Positions 35,331 to 44,522 of a stretch of 64,000 nucleotides of DNA are shown here, piece after piece. Source of the stretch: Methylobacterium brachiatum (GTDB lineage Bacteria > Pseudomonadota > Alphaproteobacteria > Rhizobiales > Beijerinckiaceae). The notes under the pieces are model-generated. The model saw only the letters and a program-made list of their open reading frames with translations. It did not search any database and had not been told where the DNA came from. Positions within the stretch are counted from its first letter, which is position 1. The number at the start of each line of letters is the position of its first letter. The position numbers and the translations under genes are program-made. Location: NCBI RefSeq assembly GCF_020523825.1, contig NZ_JAJALK010000005.1:310001-374000 (forward strand). Reading direction: 5' to 3'.

Positions 35331-37523
35331 ATGCACCCGATGCGCGGCCTGCTCATGCCGGCGCTGGCGGCCGGATTGTCCGCCGTCGCGATCGGCCGGG
35401 CGTTGGCGCAGGACCCGGCCCGCGCGGCCCCGCAGGCCGTGACGCTCGACGAGCTCTCGGTGGAATCCCGCGACGGGGCCGCGCGGGATCCCGGCCTGCC
35501 ACCGCCGACCGGCACGATCGGCCGGGCGCCGGCCCCGTTCGCCGGCGGCCAGGTCGCGAGCGGCGGGCGCCTCGGGTTCCTGGGCAACCGCAGCGTGTTC
35601 GATACGCCGTTCACCCAGTCGAACTACACCGAGGAACTGATCCGCAACCAGCAGGCCCAGACGCTGGCCGACGTCTTCGCGAACAACCCGTCCGTGCGCG
35701 ACCAGCAGCCGCCCTTCGGCTCGCAACCGAGCAGCTTCATCCGCGGCTTCTTCGTGAACTCCCGGGACTACGCCTTCGACGGCCTCTACGGCATCACGAA
35801 CACCTACCGGCCCGCGGTCGAGGGGATCGAGCGGGTCGAGATCCTGAGCGGCCCCGGGGCCTTCCTGTACGGCTTCCCGCCCTCCGGCAGCGCCGTGGGC
35901 GTGATCAACCTCGTCCCGAAGCGCGCCGCCGCGACACCGCTGACGCGGGTGAGCGCCCAGTATCTCTCCACCGGCCATGCCGGCGGGACCTTCGATGTCG
36001 GGCGGCGCTTCGGGGACGGCGACGCGGTCGGCGTCCGGATCAACGGCGCCTACCGGAACGGGGCGACGCCGATCGATCGCCAGAACCTGGGCCTCGGCTT
36101 CCTGTCGCTGGGCCTCGACGTCCGCGGCGAGGCCCTCAGGCTCAGCCTCGATGCCGGCTACCAGCACCTCGATCTCGACGCCGAGAGCAACGGCCTCACC
36201 GTTCTCCCGGGCGTCCGGATCCCCCGGGCCCCCAGGCTGACCCTGAACGTGCAGCAGCCTTGGGAGCGATCCGACATCGAGCACGGATTCGGGGTGCTGC
36301 GCGCGGAATACGACCTCGCCCCGGACGCGACGCTGTTCGGCGCCGTCGGCGGCTCGCTGGCGACCCGCGACTTCTTCCGGACGCAGTCGACGATCACGGA
36401 CGCCGCCGGCAGGCTGCGGCAACAGATCCGGACCGTATCGGCCGACAACCGGCAATGGACGGGCGAGGTCGGCCTGCGGGCCCGGATCGACACCGGGCCG
36501 ATCCGGCATTCGGTCGCCGTGGTGGCGACGCACTACGCGATGGACGAGCCGTTCGCCACCGCCCTCGGGCCGCAGCAAGTCCGCTCCGCCCTGTACGCGC
36601 CCATTCTCGTCGCCCGGCCATCCCGGCCCGTGCCGCGCCCGAATGTGACGACCCTGTCGGAGCTGGACGGCCTCGCCGTCACCGACACCGCCTCGATCCT
36701 CGACGGGCGCGTCGAGCTCATGGCCGGCGGCCGCTTCCAGGCCGTGACGCGCGACCTCGCCCTGCCCGGCGGCGGCTTCTCGTCCCGCTACGACAAGTCG
36801 GCCGCGACCCCGATGACGGCGCTGATCGTCAAGCCGTGGGACAGGCTGTCCCTCTATGCCAGCTACGCGGAAGGGTTCGGCTTCGGGCCAAACCCGCCCG
36901 GCAGCGCGGTCAATGCCGGCGCGACCTTCCCGCCGGTCCGAACCAGCCAGATCGAGACGGGCGCCAAGCTCGATCTCGACCCCGTCGGGGTGACCCTGGC
37001 GTTCTTCGAGATCGCGCAGCCGTCCGGGGTCCTCGATCCCCGAACCTTTGTCTTCAGCCTGAACGGCGAGCAGCACAACCAGGGCATCGACCTGGCCGTG
37101 TTCGGCGCGCCCGCGGAGGGCGTCCGGGTGCTGGCGGGCCTGACCCTCATCGACGGGCGGCTGAGCAAGACCGCGGGGCGGGCCTACGACGGCCATGTCG
37201 CCCCCGGCGTGCCCGGCCTGCAGGCCAATCTCGGCGGTGAAGTGGACCTTCCGGCCTGGATGCTGCCGGGTGTGACCCTGACGGGCCGGGTGATCTACAC
37301 GGCGTCCCAGTATTACGATCAGGCCAACACCCAGACGATCCCGGACTGGACCCGCCTCGACCTCGGCATCCGCCACAGCTTCACGGTGAACGGCACGCCG
37401 CTGACGGCCCGGTTCAACGTCGAGAATGCGGCCGGGGCCCGCTATTGGGCGTCCACGGGCTACAATGCGCTGAGCTACGGCACGCCGCGGACCTTACTGG
37501 CCTCCCTGACGGCGGATTTCTGA
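35331..37523 (+). CDS. TonB-dependent siderophore receptor
   Basis: The 730-residue outer-membrane receptor has a signal peptide (GLLMPALAAGLSAVAIGRAL, then AQ). It lacks an N-terminal signalling domain. The plug contains QAQTLADVFANNPSVRDQQP and VEGIERVEILSGPGAFLYGF, and the barrel ends GTPRTLLASLTADF. The CirA/FhuA/FpvA-like plug suggests a ferric siderophore, not heme. The ATG at 35331 is chosen because the signal peptide follows at once; other in-frame ATGs lie at 35241, 35274 and 35340. No siderophore synthesis genes are nearby. Confidence 0.9.
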   Translation: MHPMRGLLMPALAAGLSAVAIGRALAQDPARAAPQAVTLDELSVESRDGAARDPGLPPPTGTIGRAPAPFAGGQVASGGRLGFLGNRSVFDTPFTQSNYTEELIRNQQAQTLADVFANNPSVRDQQPPFGSQPSSFIRGFFVNSRDYAFDGLYGITNTYRPAVEGIERVEILSGPGAFLYGFPPSGSAVGVINLVPKRAAATPLTRVSAQYLSTGHAGGTFDVGRRFGDGDAVGVRINGAYRNGATPIDRQNLGLGFLSLGLDVRGEALRLSLDAGYQHLDLDAESNGLTVLPGVRIPRAPRLTLNVQQPWERSDIEHGFGVLRAEYDLAPDATLFGAVGGSLATRDFFRTQSTITDAAGRLRQQIRTVSADNRQWTGEVGLRARIDTGPIRHSVAVVATHYAMDEPFATALGPQQVRSALYAPILVARPSRPVPRPNVTTLSELDGLAVTDTASILDGRVELMAGGRFQAVTRDLALPGGGFSSRYDKSAATPMTALIVKPWDRLSLYASYAEGFGFGPNPPGSAVNAGATFPPVRTSQIETGAKLDLDPVGVTLAFFEIAQPSGVLDPRTFVFSLNGEQHNQGIDLAVFGAPAEGVRVLAGLTLIDGRLSKTAGRAYDGHVAPGVPGLQANLGGEVDLPAWMLPGVTLTGRVIYTASQYYDQANTQTIPDWTRLDLGIRHSFTVNGTPLTARFNVENAAGARYWASTGYNALSYGTPRTLLASLTADF

Positions 37524-37540
37524 AACCCAGCGCGCCCGGC

Positions 37541-38593
37541 CTAGCTCCGCGGGAAGCGCCGGAGGTCGATCTCGATGGCGATCCGGTCGGCGCCGATCGC
37601 GGAGAACCGGATCCCGGCGCTCTCGAAGGTCTGCCGCACCGCCTGCCGGATCCGCGGACGCGGGCTCTCGCCGAACTCCTCCATCCGGCGGACGCTGGAG
37701 CCCGAGACCCCCGAGGCCGCCGCGAGGTCCTGGATCGACCAGCCGATGACCGCCCGGGCGCCGCGGATCAGCGGCCCGAGCGCGGCATCCGGCACCGCGT
37801 CGCGCGCGTCCTCCGGGACCGCGAGCACGAGGCCGAACCATTCGCGCACGGATCCGTCGGGCTCGGTCTGCGCCGCGCCCCGGCTGCTGAACCGGCGATA
37901 CGTCCCGTCCGCGCCGCGGATGCGATACTCCGCACGGTAGGGCGTGCCGGTGGTCCGGGCCGCCTGCCAGGCGGCCAGGGCGGACCGGCGGTCGTCGGGA
38001 TGAAGCGCGTCGAGCCAGCCGAGCCCCGCCATCTCGGCGGCGCTCTGCCCGGTCAGCTGTTCCCAGCCGGCCGCCATCTCGATCTCCCCGGCGGGATGGG
38101 CCGACCAGGTCGCGCCGGTGACCGCCCGCAGGACGCCGGTCTGGCGGCCCTGCATCCAGGCCGTGATCTCCCGGGCCTCGCGCGGCGCCGTGGTGTCGAG
38201 CAGGACGCCGTCCGTGCGCGCGGGCCGCGCATCGGGTCCGAGCACGACGTCGGTCTTCAGGGCGACCCAGCGGACCGTGTGGTCGGGCCGGATGATCCGG
38301 AATTCCCGGTCGACCGCATGGCCGAGCTGGATCAGGTCCCAGAGGTCCGCTTGCCCGGCCTGGTCGTCGGGATGGATCAGCCGGCGGAACAGGCTGCGCA
38401 GATCGTCCGCGAGCGGAAGCCCGGTCACCCGATGGAAGCCCTGGGACCCCCAGAGGCGGCGGGTCGCGATATCGAACGACCAGAAGCCGACCCCGCCCCG
38501 CTCCTCGACCAGCTTCAGCATCTGATAAGACGAGAGAGGAATTCCCTCTACGATATTATCATTATCGAACGCTGAAATTTGATCATGCTGCAT
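37541..38593 (-). CDS. Two-PAS-domain sensor with C-terminal helix-turn-helix
   Basis: The 350-residue protein has two PAS_3-type domains. The first is at about 25-140 (GGVGFWSFDIATRRLWGSQG, RLIHPDDQAG) and the second at about 155-270 (WEQLTGQSAAEMAGLGWLDA, LHPDDRRSAL). The last 70 residues form an XRE-like helix-turn-helix (RAVIGWSIQDLAAASGVSGS). It therefore looks like a soluble one-component regulator that senses a small ligand or redox state. It is convergent with the siderophore receptor and lies before the chemotaxis block, with no shown link to either. Confidence 0.83.
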   Translation of the reverse strand: MQHDQISAFDNDNIVEGIPLSSYQMLKLVEERGGVGFWSFDIATRRLWGSQGFHRVTGLPLADDLRSLFRRLIHPDDQAGQADLWDLIQLGHAVDREFRIIRPDHTVRWVALKTDVVLGPDARPARTDGVLLDTTAPREAREITAWMQGRQTGVLRAVTGATWSAHPAGEIEMAAGWEQLTGQSAAEMAGLGWLDALHPDDRRSALAAWQAARTTGTPYRAEYRIRGADGTYRRFSSRGAAQTEPDGSVREWFGLVLAVPEDARDAVPDAALGPLIRGARAVIGWSIQDLAAASGVSGSSVRRMEEFGESPRPRIRQAVRQTFESAGIRFSAIGADRIAIEIDLRRFPRS

Positions 38594-39206
38594 CTAAACG
38601 AACTCAAACTGAGCACATGACGATCGGAGCCGGCGCTATAAAGATCTATATCCAATCCGCACTGTTTTCCGTCGGACAGTATTCCATCCCCGGATCTTGT
38701 AACGCAGCGGCGGCCGCCTTCGCTAGGTCAAGCTGAGCAGTGCTTCGCTGCGGTGCCGACATGGCGCCGGGCGCCCCATCCGCCGCAGGCCGGGCACGCG
38801 GCTTGGCCGACGCCGCCCAGGCTCGCATGGCGCGCCGTCTACTTAAAGTTTTGGATCCCGTCCAGGCCGTCGCCAAGATCCCGAACCGGCCGTCCGGCAA
38901 AGTGAACCGATTCTGATCAAGTTCGGTCGATCCGGAAAATTTTACGCTCATGCTGAGCAGATTTCTCTCAGAAAAAAACTTGTGACGTGGCCGCGTTTGT
39001 ATAAAGATTATGATCTCATTAGTCTATGTCTGTCATAGTATATTCATATGACGTAGTGATCCGCGGTTTTCTATAGCACATCATCTAAGCACATCCCTGA
39101 CAGGATCGAAAACAAGCTTCTCGACCAACGGTTCATCTGAATACCAACACACCCGCCTCTCCCGAGCGGTGGGACATCCTCTGCACCCGACTGAAGGCGT
39201 CGACAC
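38594..39206. other. Intergenic region upstream of the chemotaxis block
   Basis: The gap holds a possible 51-residue plus-strand frame at 38761-38916 that ends MARRLLKVLDPVQAVAKIPN and RPSGKVNRF. It lacks a ribosome site and stays doubtful. From about 38980 to 39110 the DNA is AT-rich and should contain the promoter of the 16-kb plus-strand block. Confidence 0.45.
39032..39052. promoter_or_regulatory. Inverted repeat, candidate operator
   Basis: GTCATA and TATGAC flank a nine-base AT-rich centre (GTATATTCA). The site lies about 155 bases before the first gene of the chemotaxis block. It could be an operator or overlap a -10 box. Confidence 0.4.
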
Positions 39207-41138
39207 ATGGCTCTTGCGAAGAAATCCGCCATCCACACCATGCCGGCGGCGACCGCCCCGCGGGAGAGTGTTTCGGCCCCCATGGGCCGGTCGCACCTCG
39301 TCGCCGAGGCGGAGAAGCGCAAGGCCCGGACCTTCGCGCGCCAGCAGAAGGCCGCCGAGCGGATCGCCTCGGCCACCGCCGAGCTGTCCAGCGGGATCGC
39401 CGAGGCGGCGGCCGCGGCCGAGGAACTGCGCAAGGCCTCCGAGCAGATCGGCGTCGGCGCCGAGGAGGCGGCGGGCGCCGCGCAGGAGACCATGAAGGCG
39501 GTGAACCAGGGGGCGGTCCTGATCCAGGCCGCCAAGGAGAACGCCACCACGTCCCTGCGCAAGACCGAGGCCCTGTCCGATCTCGTCGTCCAGACCGCGG
39601 CGCAGATCGACACGTCTGTTGCGGCGATCACCAAGGCGTCCGCGCGCCAGGAGGCGTCGGTGAAGCTGGTCGAGGAGCTCGACCGGCAGGCCAGCGCCAT
39701 CGGCGAGATCGTGAAGGCGGTCGCCCGCATCGCCGACCAGACCAACCTGCTGGCGCTCAACGCCGCCATCGAGGCGGCCCGGGCCGGCCAGCACGGCAAG
39801 GGCTTCGCGGTGGTCGCCGACGAGGTCCGCACCCTGGCCGAGACCAGCGAGAAATCCGCCCGCGACATCCAGGCGCTCGTGGCGCAGATCCAGGCCGACG
39901 TGAAGGTCGCGGCCGACGGGATCAGCCAGTCGGCGATCTCGGCCCGCTCCCAGGTCGAGACCGGCCGGGCGGTCACCACCCAGCTCGACCGGGTGCGCAC
40001 CGACATGGCCGAGATCATCGCGGGCTGCGGCGACCTGGCCCGCGCGGCCGACGAATCGGCCACCGCCGCCACCGAGGCGCAGAAGGGCGCCGAGATCATC
40101 GCGGCCGCGGCCGAGGAGCAGAGCGCGGCCTGCCAGGAGGCCGGCAAGATGGTCGAGCAGCAGACCACGGCGCTGTCGCAGAGCGAGGACGCCGCCCAGG
40201 AGCTGTCCGGCCTCGCCGAGGAGCTGAAGAACAGCACCAATATCGGCAAGAGCGCCGAGGAGGTCGCCTCCGCGGCGGAGGAGCTGTCCAGCGCCGTCGA
40301 GGAGATCAACCGCGCCGCCGGCCAGGTCACGATCGCCCTCGACCAGATCACCAAGGGCGCGCAGCAGCAATCGGCCGCGACCCAGCAATCCTCGGCCGCG
40401 ATCGCGCAGATCGAGCGGCGCGCCCAGGTGACCCAGGATCTGGCGGGCGCCGCCGTGGAGAAGGCGCAGGCGATCGCGGAGATGCTGAACGAGAACAAGG
40501 GGCTGGTCGACGCGATGATCGACGGCCTGGAGAAATCCGTCGAGGCGGGCCGCGTGAGCCGCGATCAGGTCGCCGCGCTCGAGCAGGTCAGCCGGCGCAT
40601 CGACAAGATCGTCGACGCGATCACCACGGTCTCGATCCAGACCAACATGCTGGCGGTCAACGGCTCGGTCGAGGCGGCCCGCGCCGGCGAGTTCGGCAAG
40701 GGGTTCGCGGTGGTCTCGACCGATATCCGCAACCTCGCCCGGGATTCCGCCGAGAACGCCGAGCGGATCAAGGACACGGTCAAGACCATCCAGGACACGA
40801 TCGTGTTCGTGCGCGGCGATATCCAGGAGATCGCCGACGGCGCCGCCAACGAGGTCGAGAAGAGCCTCGCCATCTCCCGGAACTTCGACGCCGTGATCAA
40901 GGACATGGACGAGGTGCTGGGCGGCAACCGGGAGATCCTGACCGGCGCCGGCGGCATCGTCCGCATGGTCCAGGAGGTCCAGACGGCCATCGAGCAGGTC
41001 GCCGCCGCGGCCCAGCAGGCGGCGCGGACCTCCGCCGAGGCCGGGACCGCCGCCGCCGAGCAGGGCAAGGGCGCCGAGCAGCTCGCCGCCGCGATCGAGG
41101 AGATCGCCTCGCTCGCCGACGAGCTCCAGGCCGCCTGA
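39207..41138 (+). CDS. Soluble chemoreceptor with two signalling tips
   Basis: The 643-residue protein has no signal peptide and no membrane helix. It carries two complete hairpin tips. The first is [20 protein letters not shown] followed by [17 protein letters not shown] at about residues 175-210. The second is [20 protein letters not shown] followed by [17 protein letters not shown] at about 476-512. Both are flanked by long Ala/Glu-rich coiled coils. It should form cytoplasmic signalling arrays with the CheW and CheA encoded downstream. No sensory domain is recognised, so input may come through partners. It is the first gene of the block, 31 bases before the triple-CheW gene. Confidence 0.9.
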   Translation: MALAKKSAIHTMPAATAPRESVSAPMGRSHLVAEAEKRKARTFARQQKAAERIASATAELSSGIAEAAAAAEELRKASEQIGVGAEEAAGAAQETMKAVNQGAVLIQAAKENATTSLRKTEALSDLVVQTAAQIDTSVAAITKASARQEASVKLVEELDRQASAIGEIVKAVARIADQTNLLALNAAIEAARAGQHGKGFAVVADEVRTLAETSEKSARDIQALVAQIQADVKVAADGISQSAISARSQVETGRAVTTQLDRVRTDMAEIIAGCGDLARAADESATAATEAQKGAEIIAAAAEEQSAACQEAGKMVEQQTTALSQSEDAAQELSGLAEELKNSTNIGKSAEEVASAAEELSSAVEEINRAAGQVTIALDQITKGAQQQSAATQQSSAAIAQIERRAQVTQDLAGAAVEKAQAIAEMLNENKGLVDAMIDGLEKSVEAGRVSRDQVAALEQVSRRIDKIVDAITTVSIQTNMLAVNGSVEAARAGEFGKGFAVVSTDIRNLARDSAENAERIKDTVKTIQDTIVFVRGDIQEIADGAANEVEKSLAISRNFDAVIKDMDEVLGGNREILTGAGGIVRMVQEVQTAIEQVAAAAQQAARTSAEAGTAAAEQGKGAEQLAAAIEEIASLADELQAA

Positions 41139-41169
41139 GCCGAACCGCCCGGAGAGCGAAAGACCGACC

Positions 41170-42768
41170 ATGGCAGACGCAGCAGCTCAGGCGGTGCAGG
41201 CGCCGGATCCCGGGTTCACGCCCGATCCGGCGGAGGCCGCCGCACGGCTCGACCACGCGGACGACCGCAGCGAGGCCCGTCAGTTCGTGATCTTCCACGT
41301 CGAGACGGAGATGTTCGCCGTCGCGCTGGCCGACGTGCAGGAGATCATCCGGATCCCCGAGGTGGTGCGGGTGCCGTTCAGCCCCGCCTCGCTGCTGGGG
41401 CTCGCCAACCTGCGGGGCACGGTCCTGCCGGTGCTGAACCTGCGGGACGTGTTCGCCTTCCCGCCGGTGCTGAACGACGACGCCACCCGGGTCGTCGTGC
41501 TCGACCAGGGCAATCCGATCGGCCTCGTGGTCGACCGGATGGCCAATGTTGTCACCGTCGATCCCGACCGGATCGAGCCGACCTCGGCGATCGAGGGCAG
41601 CGTCGACACCGCGCTCCTGACCGGGATGATCAAGGGCGACGACGGCCGCTCGATGGTGATGATCCTGGACGCGGCCCAGCTGGTGAGCCGCGAGTTCAGC
41701 CAGATCGCCGCGAAGGTCCGCCGGGCCGCCGGCCAGGTCCAGGCCGCCGACGCGGATTCCTCCGCCCGGGCCGAGGTCGAGGCCGACGAGGACCAGCTCG
41801 TGAGCTTCGAGGTGGCGGGGCAGGAATACGCCTTCCCGATCGAGCGGGTGCAGGAGATCGTGCAGCTGCCCGAGCGCCTGACCCACGTCCCGAACGCGCC
41901 GCCCCACGTGCTCGGGGTCATCACCCTGCGCAACCGCCTGCTGCCGCTCGTATCGCTGCGCGAGATGTTCGGCCTCGAGGCCAAGGCATTCACCGAGACC
42001 AACAAGGTCGTGGTGGTGTCCCTCGGCGAGGGCGGGACCCTGTCGGTCGGCGTCGTGATGGACAGCGTCAAGGAGGTGCTGCGGGTCAGCCGCAGCCTCG
42101 TCGAGCCGATGCCGGCGCTGCTGTCGCAGGACGGCGGCATGGACGAGATCCAGGCGATCTGCCGGCTGCAGGAGGGGCGGCGCCTCGTCTCCGTCCTGTC
42201 GGTCGAAAAGATGTTCGACACCAGCGCGCTGCGCAAGCTGGCCGCCACGGAGGACGAGGGCATGCGGGCCGAGGGACGACAGGATGGGGACGAGCGCCAG
42301 GACGCCGCCGACGAGGAGCAGTTCGTCGTGTTCCGGCTGATGGGCGAGGAATACGGCGTGCCGATCGAGGCGGTGCAGGAGATCGTCCGCGTCCCGGACG
42401 AGCTGACCCGCATCCCCAAGGCGCCGTCCTTCGTGGAGGGGGTGATCAACCTGCGCGGCGTCGTCCTGCCGGTGGTCGACCAGCGCCGCCGCTTCAACCT
42501 CGCCGAGGCGGAGCGCAACGACCGGCAGCGGATCATGGTCTTCACCGTCCGCGGCGTCCGGACCGGCTTCATCGTCGACTCGGTCTCCGAGGTGATGCGG
42601 ATCTCGGCCAAGGCGATCGGCGACGCGCCCAACCTCTCGGACGCGCAGCAGCGCCTGATCCGCCGGGTCGCCAACCTGGAGAGCCAGAAGCGCATGGTGC
42701 TGCTGCTCGACACGATGCAGCTCCTCGACACGCAGGAAGCCGCCGCCGTCCGGCTCACGACCCATTGA
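41170..42768 (+). CDS. Triple-domain CheW adaptor
   Basis: The 532-residue cytoplasmic protein contains three CheW domains in tandem. They lie at about residues 37-175 (QFVIFHVETEMFAVALADVQ), 205-350 (QLVSFEVAGQEYAFPIERVQ) and 380-525 (QFVVFRLMGEEYGVPIEAVQ). Each has the LGxxNLRG-type segment: LLGLANLRGTVLPVLNLRD, VLGVITLRNRLLPLVSLRE and VEGVINLRGVVLPVVDQRR. Most CheW proteins have one domain, so this one could bridge several CheA or receptor units in an array. Short acidic linkers join the domains. It precedes cheB by 40 bases. Confidence 0.92.
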   Translation: MADAAAQAVQAPDPGFTPDPAEAAARLDHADDRSEARQFVIFHVETEMFAVALADVQEIIRIPEVVRVPFSPASLLGLANLRGTVLPVLNLRDVFAFPPVLNDDATRVVVLDQGNPIGLVVDRMANVVTVDPDRIEPTSAIEGSVDTALLTGMIKGDDGRSMVMILDAAQLVSREFSQIAAKVRRAAGQVQAADADSSARAEVEADEDQLVSFEVAGQEYAFPIERVQEIVQLPERLTHVPNAPPHVLGVITLRNRLLPLVSLREMFGLEAKAFTETNKVVVVSLGEGGTLSVGVVMDSVKEVLRVSRSLVEPMPALLSQDGGMDEIQAICRLQEGRRLVSVLSVEKMFDTSALRKLAATEDEGMRAEGRQDGDERQDAADEEQFVVFRLMGEEYGVPIEAVQEIVRVPDELTRIPKAPSFVEGVINLRGVVLPVVDQRRRFNLAEAERNDRQRIMVFTVRGVRTGFIVDSVSEVMRISAKAIGDAPNLSDAQQRLIRRVANLESQKRMVLLLDTMQLLDTQEAAAVRLTTH

Positions 42769-42808
42769 GCCTGCGCCCCGTCACCCCGTCACCCTGGCGA
42801 GACCCCGC

Positions 42809-43915
42809 ATGATCCGCGCCCTCGTGGCCGACGATTCCGCCTTGATGCGCAGGCACCTCACGCAGCTCCTCGAAGCGGCGGGCGGCTTCACGGTCCAGAC
42901 GGCCCGCAACGGCGTCGAGGTGCTGGAGGCGCTCCAGAGCTTCGATCCGCACGTGATCACCCTCGACGTCAACATGCCGGAGATGGACGGGATCACCTGC
43001 CTGTCGCGGATCATGAGCGAGGATCCGCGGCCGGTGGTGATGGTCTCGTCGCTGACCGAGGAGGGCGCCGAGACGACCCTGCAGGCGCTGAGCCTCGGGG
43101 CGGTCGATTTCGTCCAGAAGCCCGGCGGCACGATCTCCCTGTCGATCGACCGGATCCACCGCGAGCTGCTGCTGAAGGTCCGCAGCGCCGCGACCACCCG
43201 GGTCCGCCGCAGCACCGGCCTGCGCGGGCGCCTGGCCGCCCAGCGCCGCCGTCCCGCCCCGCCGCCGCCGTCGGCCCAGGTCTCCTTCACGGGCGGTCGC
43301 CCCGGGCTGGTGCTGGTCGGCGTGTCCACGGGCGGCCCCGGGGTGCTGGAGGACATCCTGCCGCGCCTGCCGGCGGACTTCCCCTGGCCAATCCTGGTCG
43401 CCCAGCACATGCCGAGCAGCTTCACCGGGGTCTTCGCCCGGCGGCTGAACGACCTCTGCGCGGTCTCGGTGGTGGAGGTCGCCCGGCAGATGCCGATCGA
43501 GCCCGGCACGGTCTACATCGCCAAGGGGGATGCCGACCTCGTCGTGACCCGCCGCGGCATCGGCTATTCCGCGACGCCGCTGCCGCAGAGCGACACGCAT
43601 ATCTGGCATCCGAGCGTCGCCCGCATGGTCGAGAGCGCGCTCGCCCTGCTCCCGGCCAACCGGCTGATCGCCGTGCAGCTCACCGGCATGGGCGACGACG
43701 GCGCCGAGGCCATGGCCCGGCTGCGCGCCGGCGGCGGCCTGACCATCGCGCAGGACGAGGAGACGAGCGTCGTCTTCGGGATGCCGCAGGAACTGATCAA
43801 GCGCGGCGGGGCCAGCGTGGTCCTGCCGAGCGACGCGATCGCAGAGCAGCTTATCGGGTGGCTCGGTGCCCCGGAGGCCGGGGCTCTGGCCGGGGGACGC
43901 CGCCGTGGGACTTAA
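42809..43915 (+). CDS. cheB: Chemotaxis methylesterase CheB
   Basis: The 368-residue protein has a receiver domain with D53 (VITLDVNMPEMDG). A linker rich in Arg/Pro follows, then the esterase domain. The catalytic residues are Ser in VGVSTGGPGVLE, His in VAQHMPSSFTGVFARR and Asp in LTGMGDDGAEAM. It removes methyl groups from receptor glutamates when phosphorylated by CheA. The following HEAT gene overlaps its end by about 11 bases. Confidence 0.95.
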   Translation: MIRALVADDSALMRRHLTQLLEAAGGFTVQTARNGVEVLEALQSFDPHVITLDVNMPEMDGITCLSRIMSEDPRPVVMVSSLTEEGAETTLQALSLGAVDFVQKPGGTISLSIDRIHRELLLKVRSAATTRVRRSTGLRGRLAAQRRRPAPPPPSAQVSFTGGRPGLVLVGVSTGGPGVLEDILPRLPADFPWPILVAQHMPSSFTGVFARRLNDLCAVSVVEVARQMPIEPGTVYIAKGDADLVVTRRGIGYSATPLPQSDTHIWHPSVARMVESALALLPANRLIAVQLTGMGDDGAEAMARLRAGGGLTIAQDEETSVVFGMPQELIKRGGASVVLPSDAIAEQLIGWLGAPEAGALAGGRRRGT

Positions 43916-44522
43916 GAAGCCGACCGCTCCGCCGAAGACCGAGGCCGAGGCGCCGCACGCGGATCTCGCCGGGCTCAAGGCCGCCCTCGCCGCCCCGGAG
44001 GCCGGCGAGCGCCGTCGGGCCGCCCGGGAACTCGGCGCGTTCCCGGAGGCCGGGCCGCTGCTCTGCGCGCATCTCGCGCGCGAGCCGGCCGCCAGCGTCC
44101 GGGCCGTCATCCTGACGACCCTGATCCGCCTCAAGTCGCCTGCCGTGGTGGAGGGCCTGCTGCCGCTGCTGCGCAGCGAGGACAGCGCCCTGCGCAACGC
44201 CGCGATCGAGGCGCTCCAGGAGATGCCCATGGAGGTCGAGCCGCATGTCGCCGACCTGCTGGCCGATCCCGACAGCGACGTCCGCATCCTGGCGGTGAAC
44301 ATGCTGAGCCTGCTGCCGCACCCGAAGGCGCCGGACTGGCTGGCCGAGGTCGTGGCGCGCGAGGCGCATATCAACGTCTGCGCCGCGGCGGTCGACGGCC
44401 TGGCCGAGATCGGCAACGAGCGCGCGATCGCGCCGCTCCAGGCCCTGGCCGCGCGCTTCCCCGAAGTGCCGTTCATCCGCTTCGCGGCCGCCGCGGCGAT
44501 CCGCCGGATCGGAGGGTCGTGA
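43905..44522 (+). CDS. HEAT-repeat protein in the chemotaxis block
   Basis: The 205-residue protein is made of repeated helix pairs: AAPEAGERRRAARELGAFP, REPAASVRAVILTTLIRLK, RSEDSALRNAAIEALQEMP and ADPDSDVRILAVNMLSLLPH. The (D/E)-S-x-(V/L)-R pattern is typical of HEAT/PBS-type repeats, which make protein-binding surfaces. GTG at 43905 is chosen because GGGGGACG lies about six bases upstream; ATG at 43866 is possible. It overlaps cheB and ends at the cheR start, so it is part of the operon. It is probably a scaffold for CheB, CheR or the receptor. Confidence 0.82.
   Translation: MGLKKPTAPPKTEAEAPHADLAGLKAALAAPEAGERRRAARELGAFPEAGPLLCAHLAREPAASVRAVILTTLIRLKSPAVVEGLLPLLRSEDSALRNAAIEALQEMPMEVEPHVADLLADPDSDVRILAVNMLSLLPHPKAPDWLAEVVAREAHINVCAAAVDGLAEIGNERAIAPLQALAARFPEVPFIRFAAAAAIRRIGGS

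Noticed and set aside
38646..38951. Minus-strand frame of 101 codons and a plus-strand 51-codon frame at 38761-38916
   Set aside because: They oppose each other, neither has a ribosome site, and neither matches a known family.
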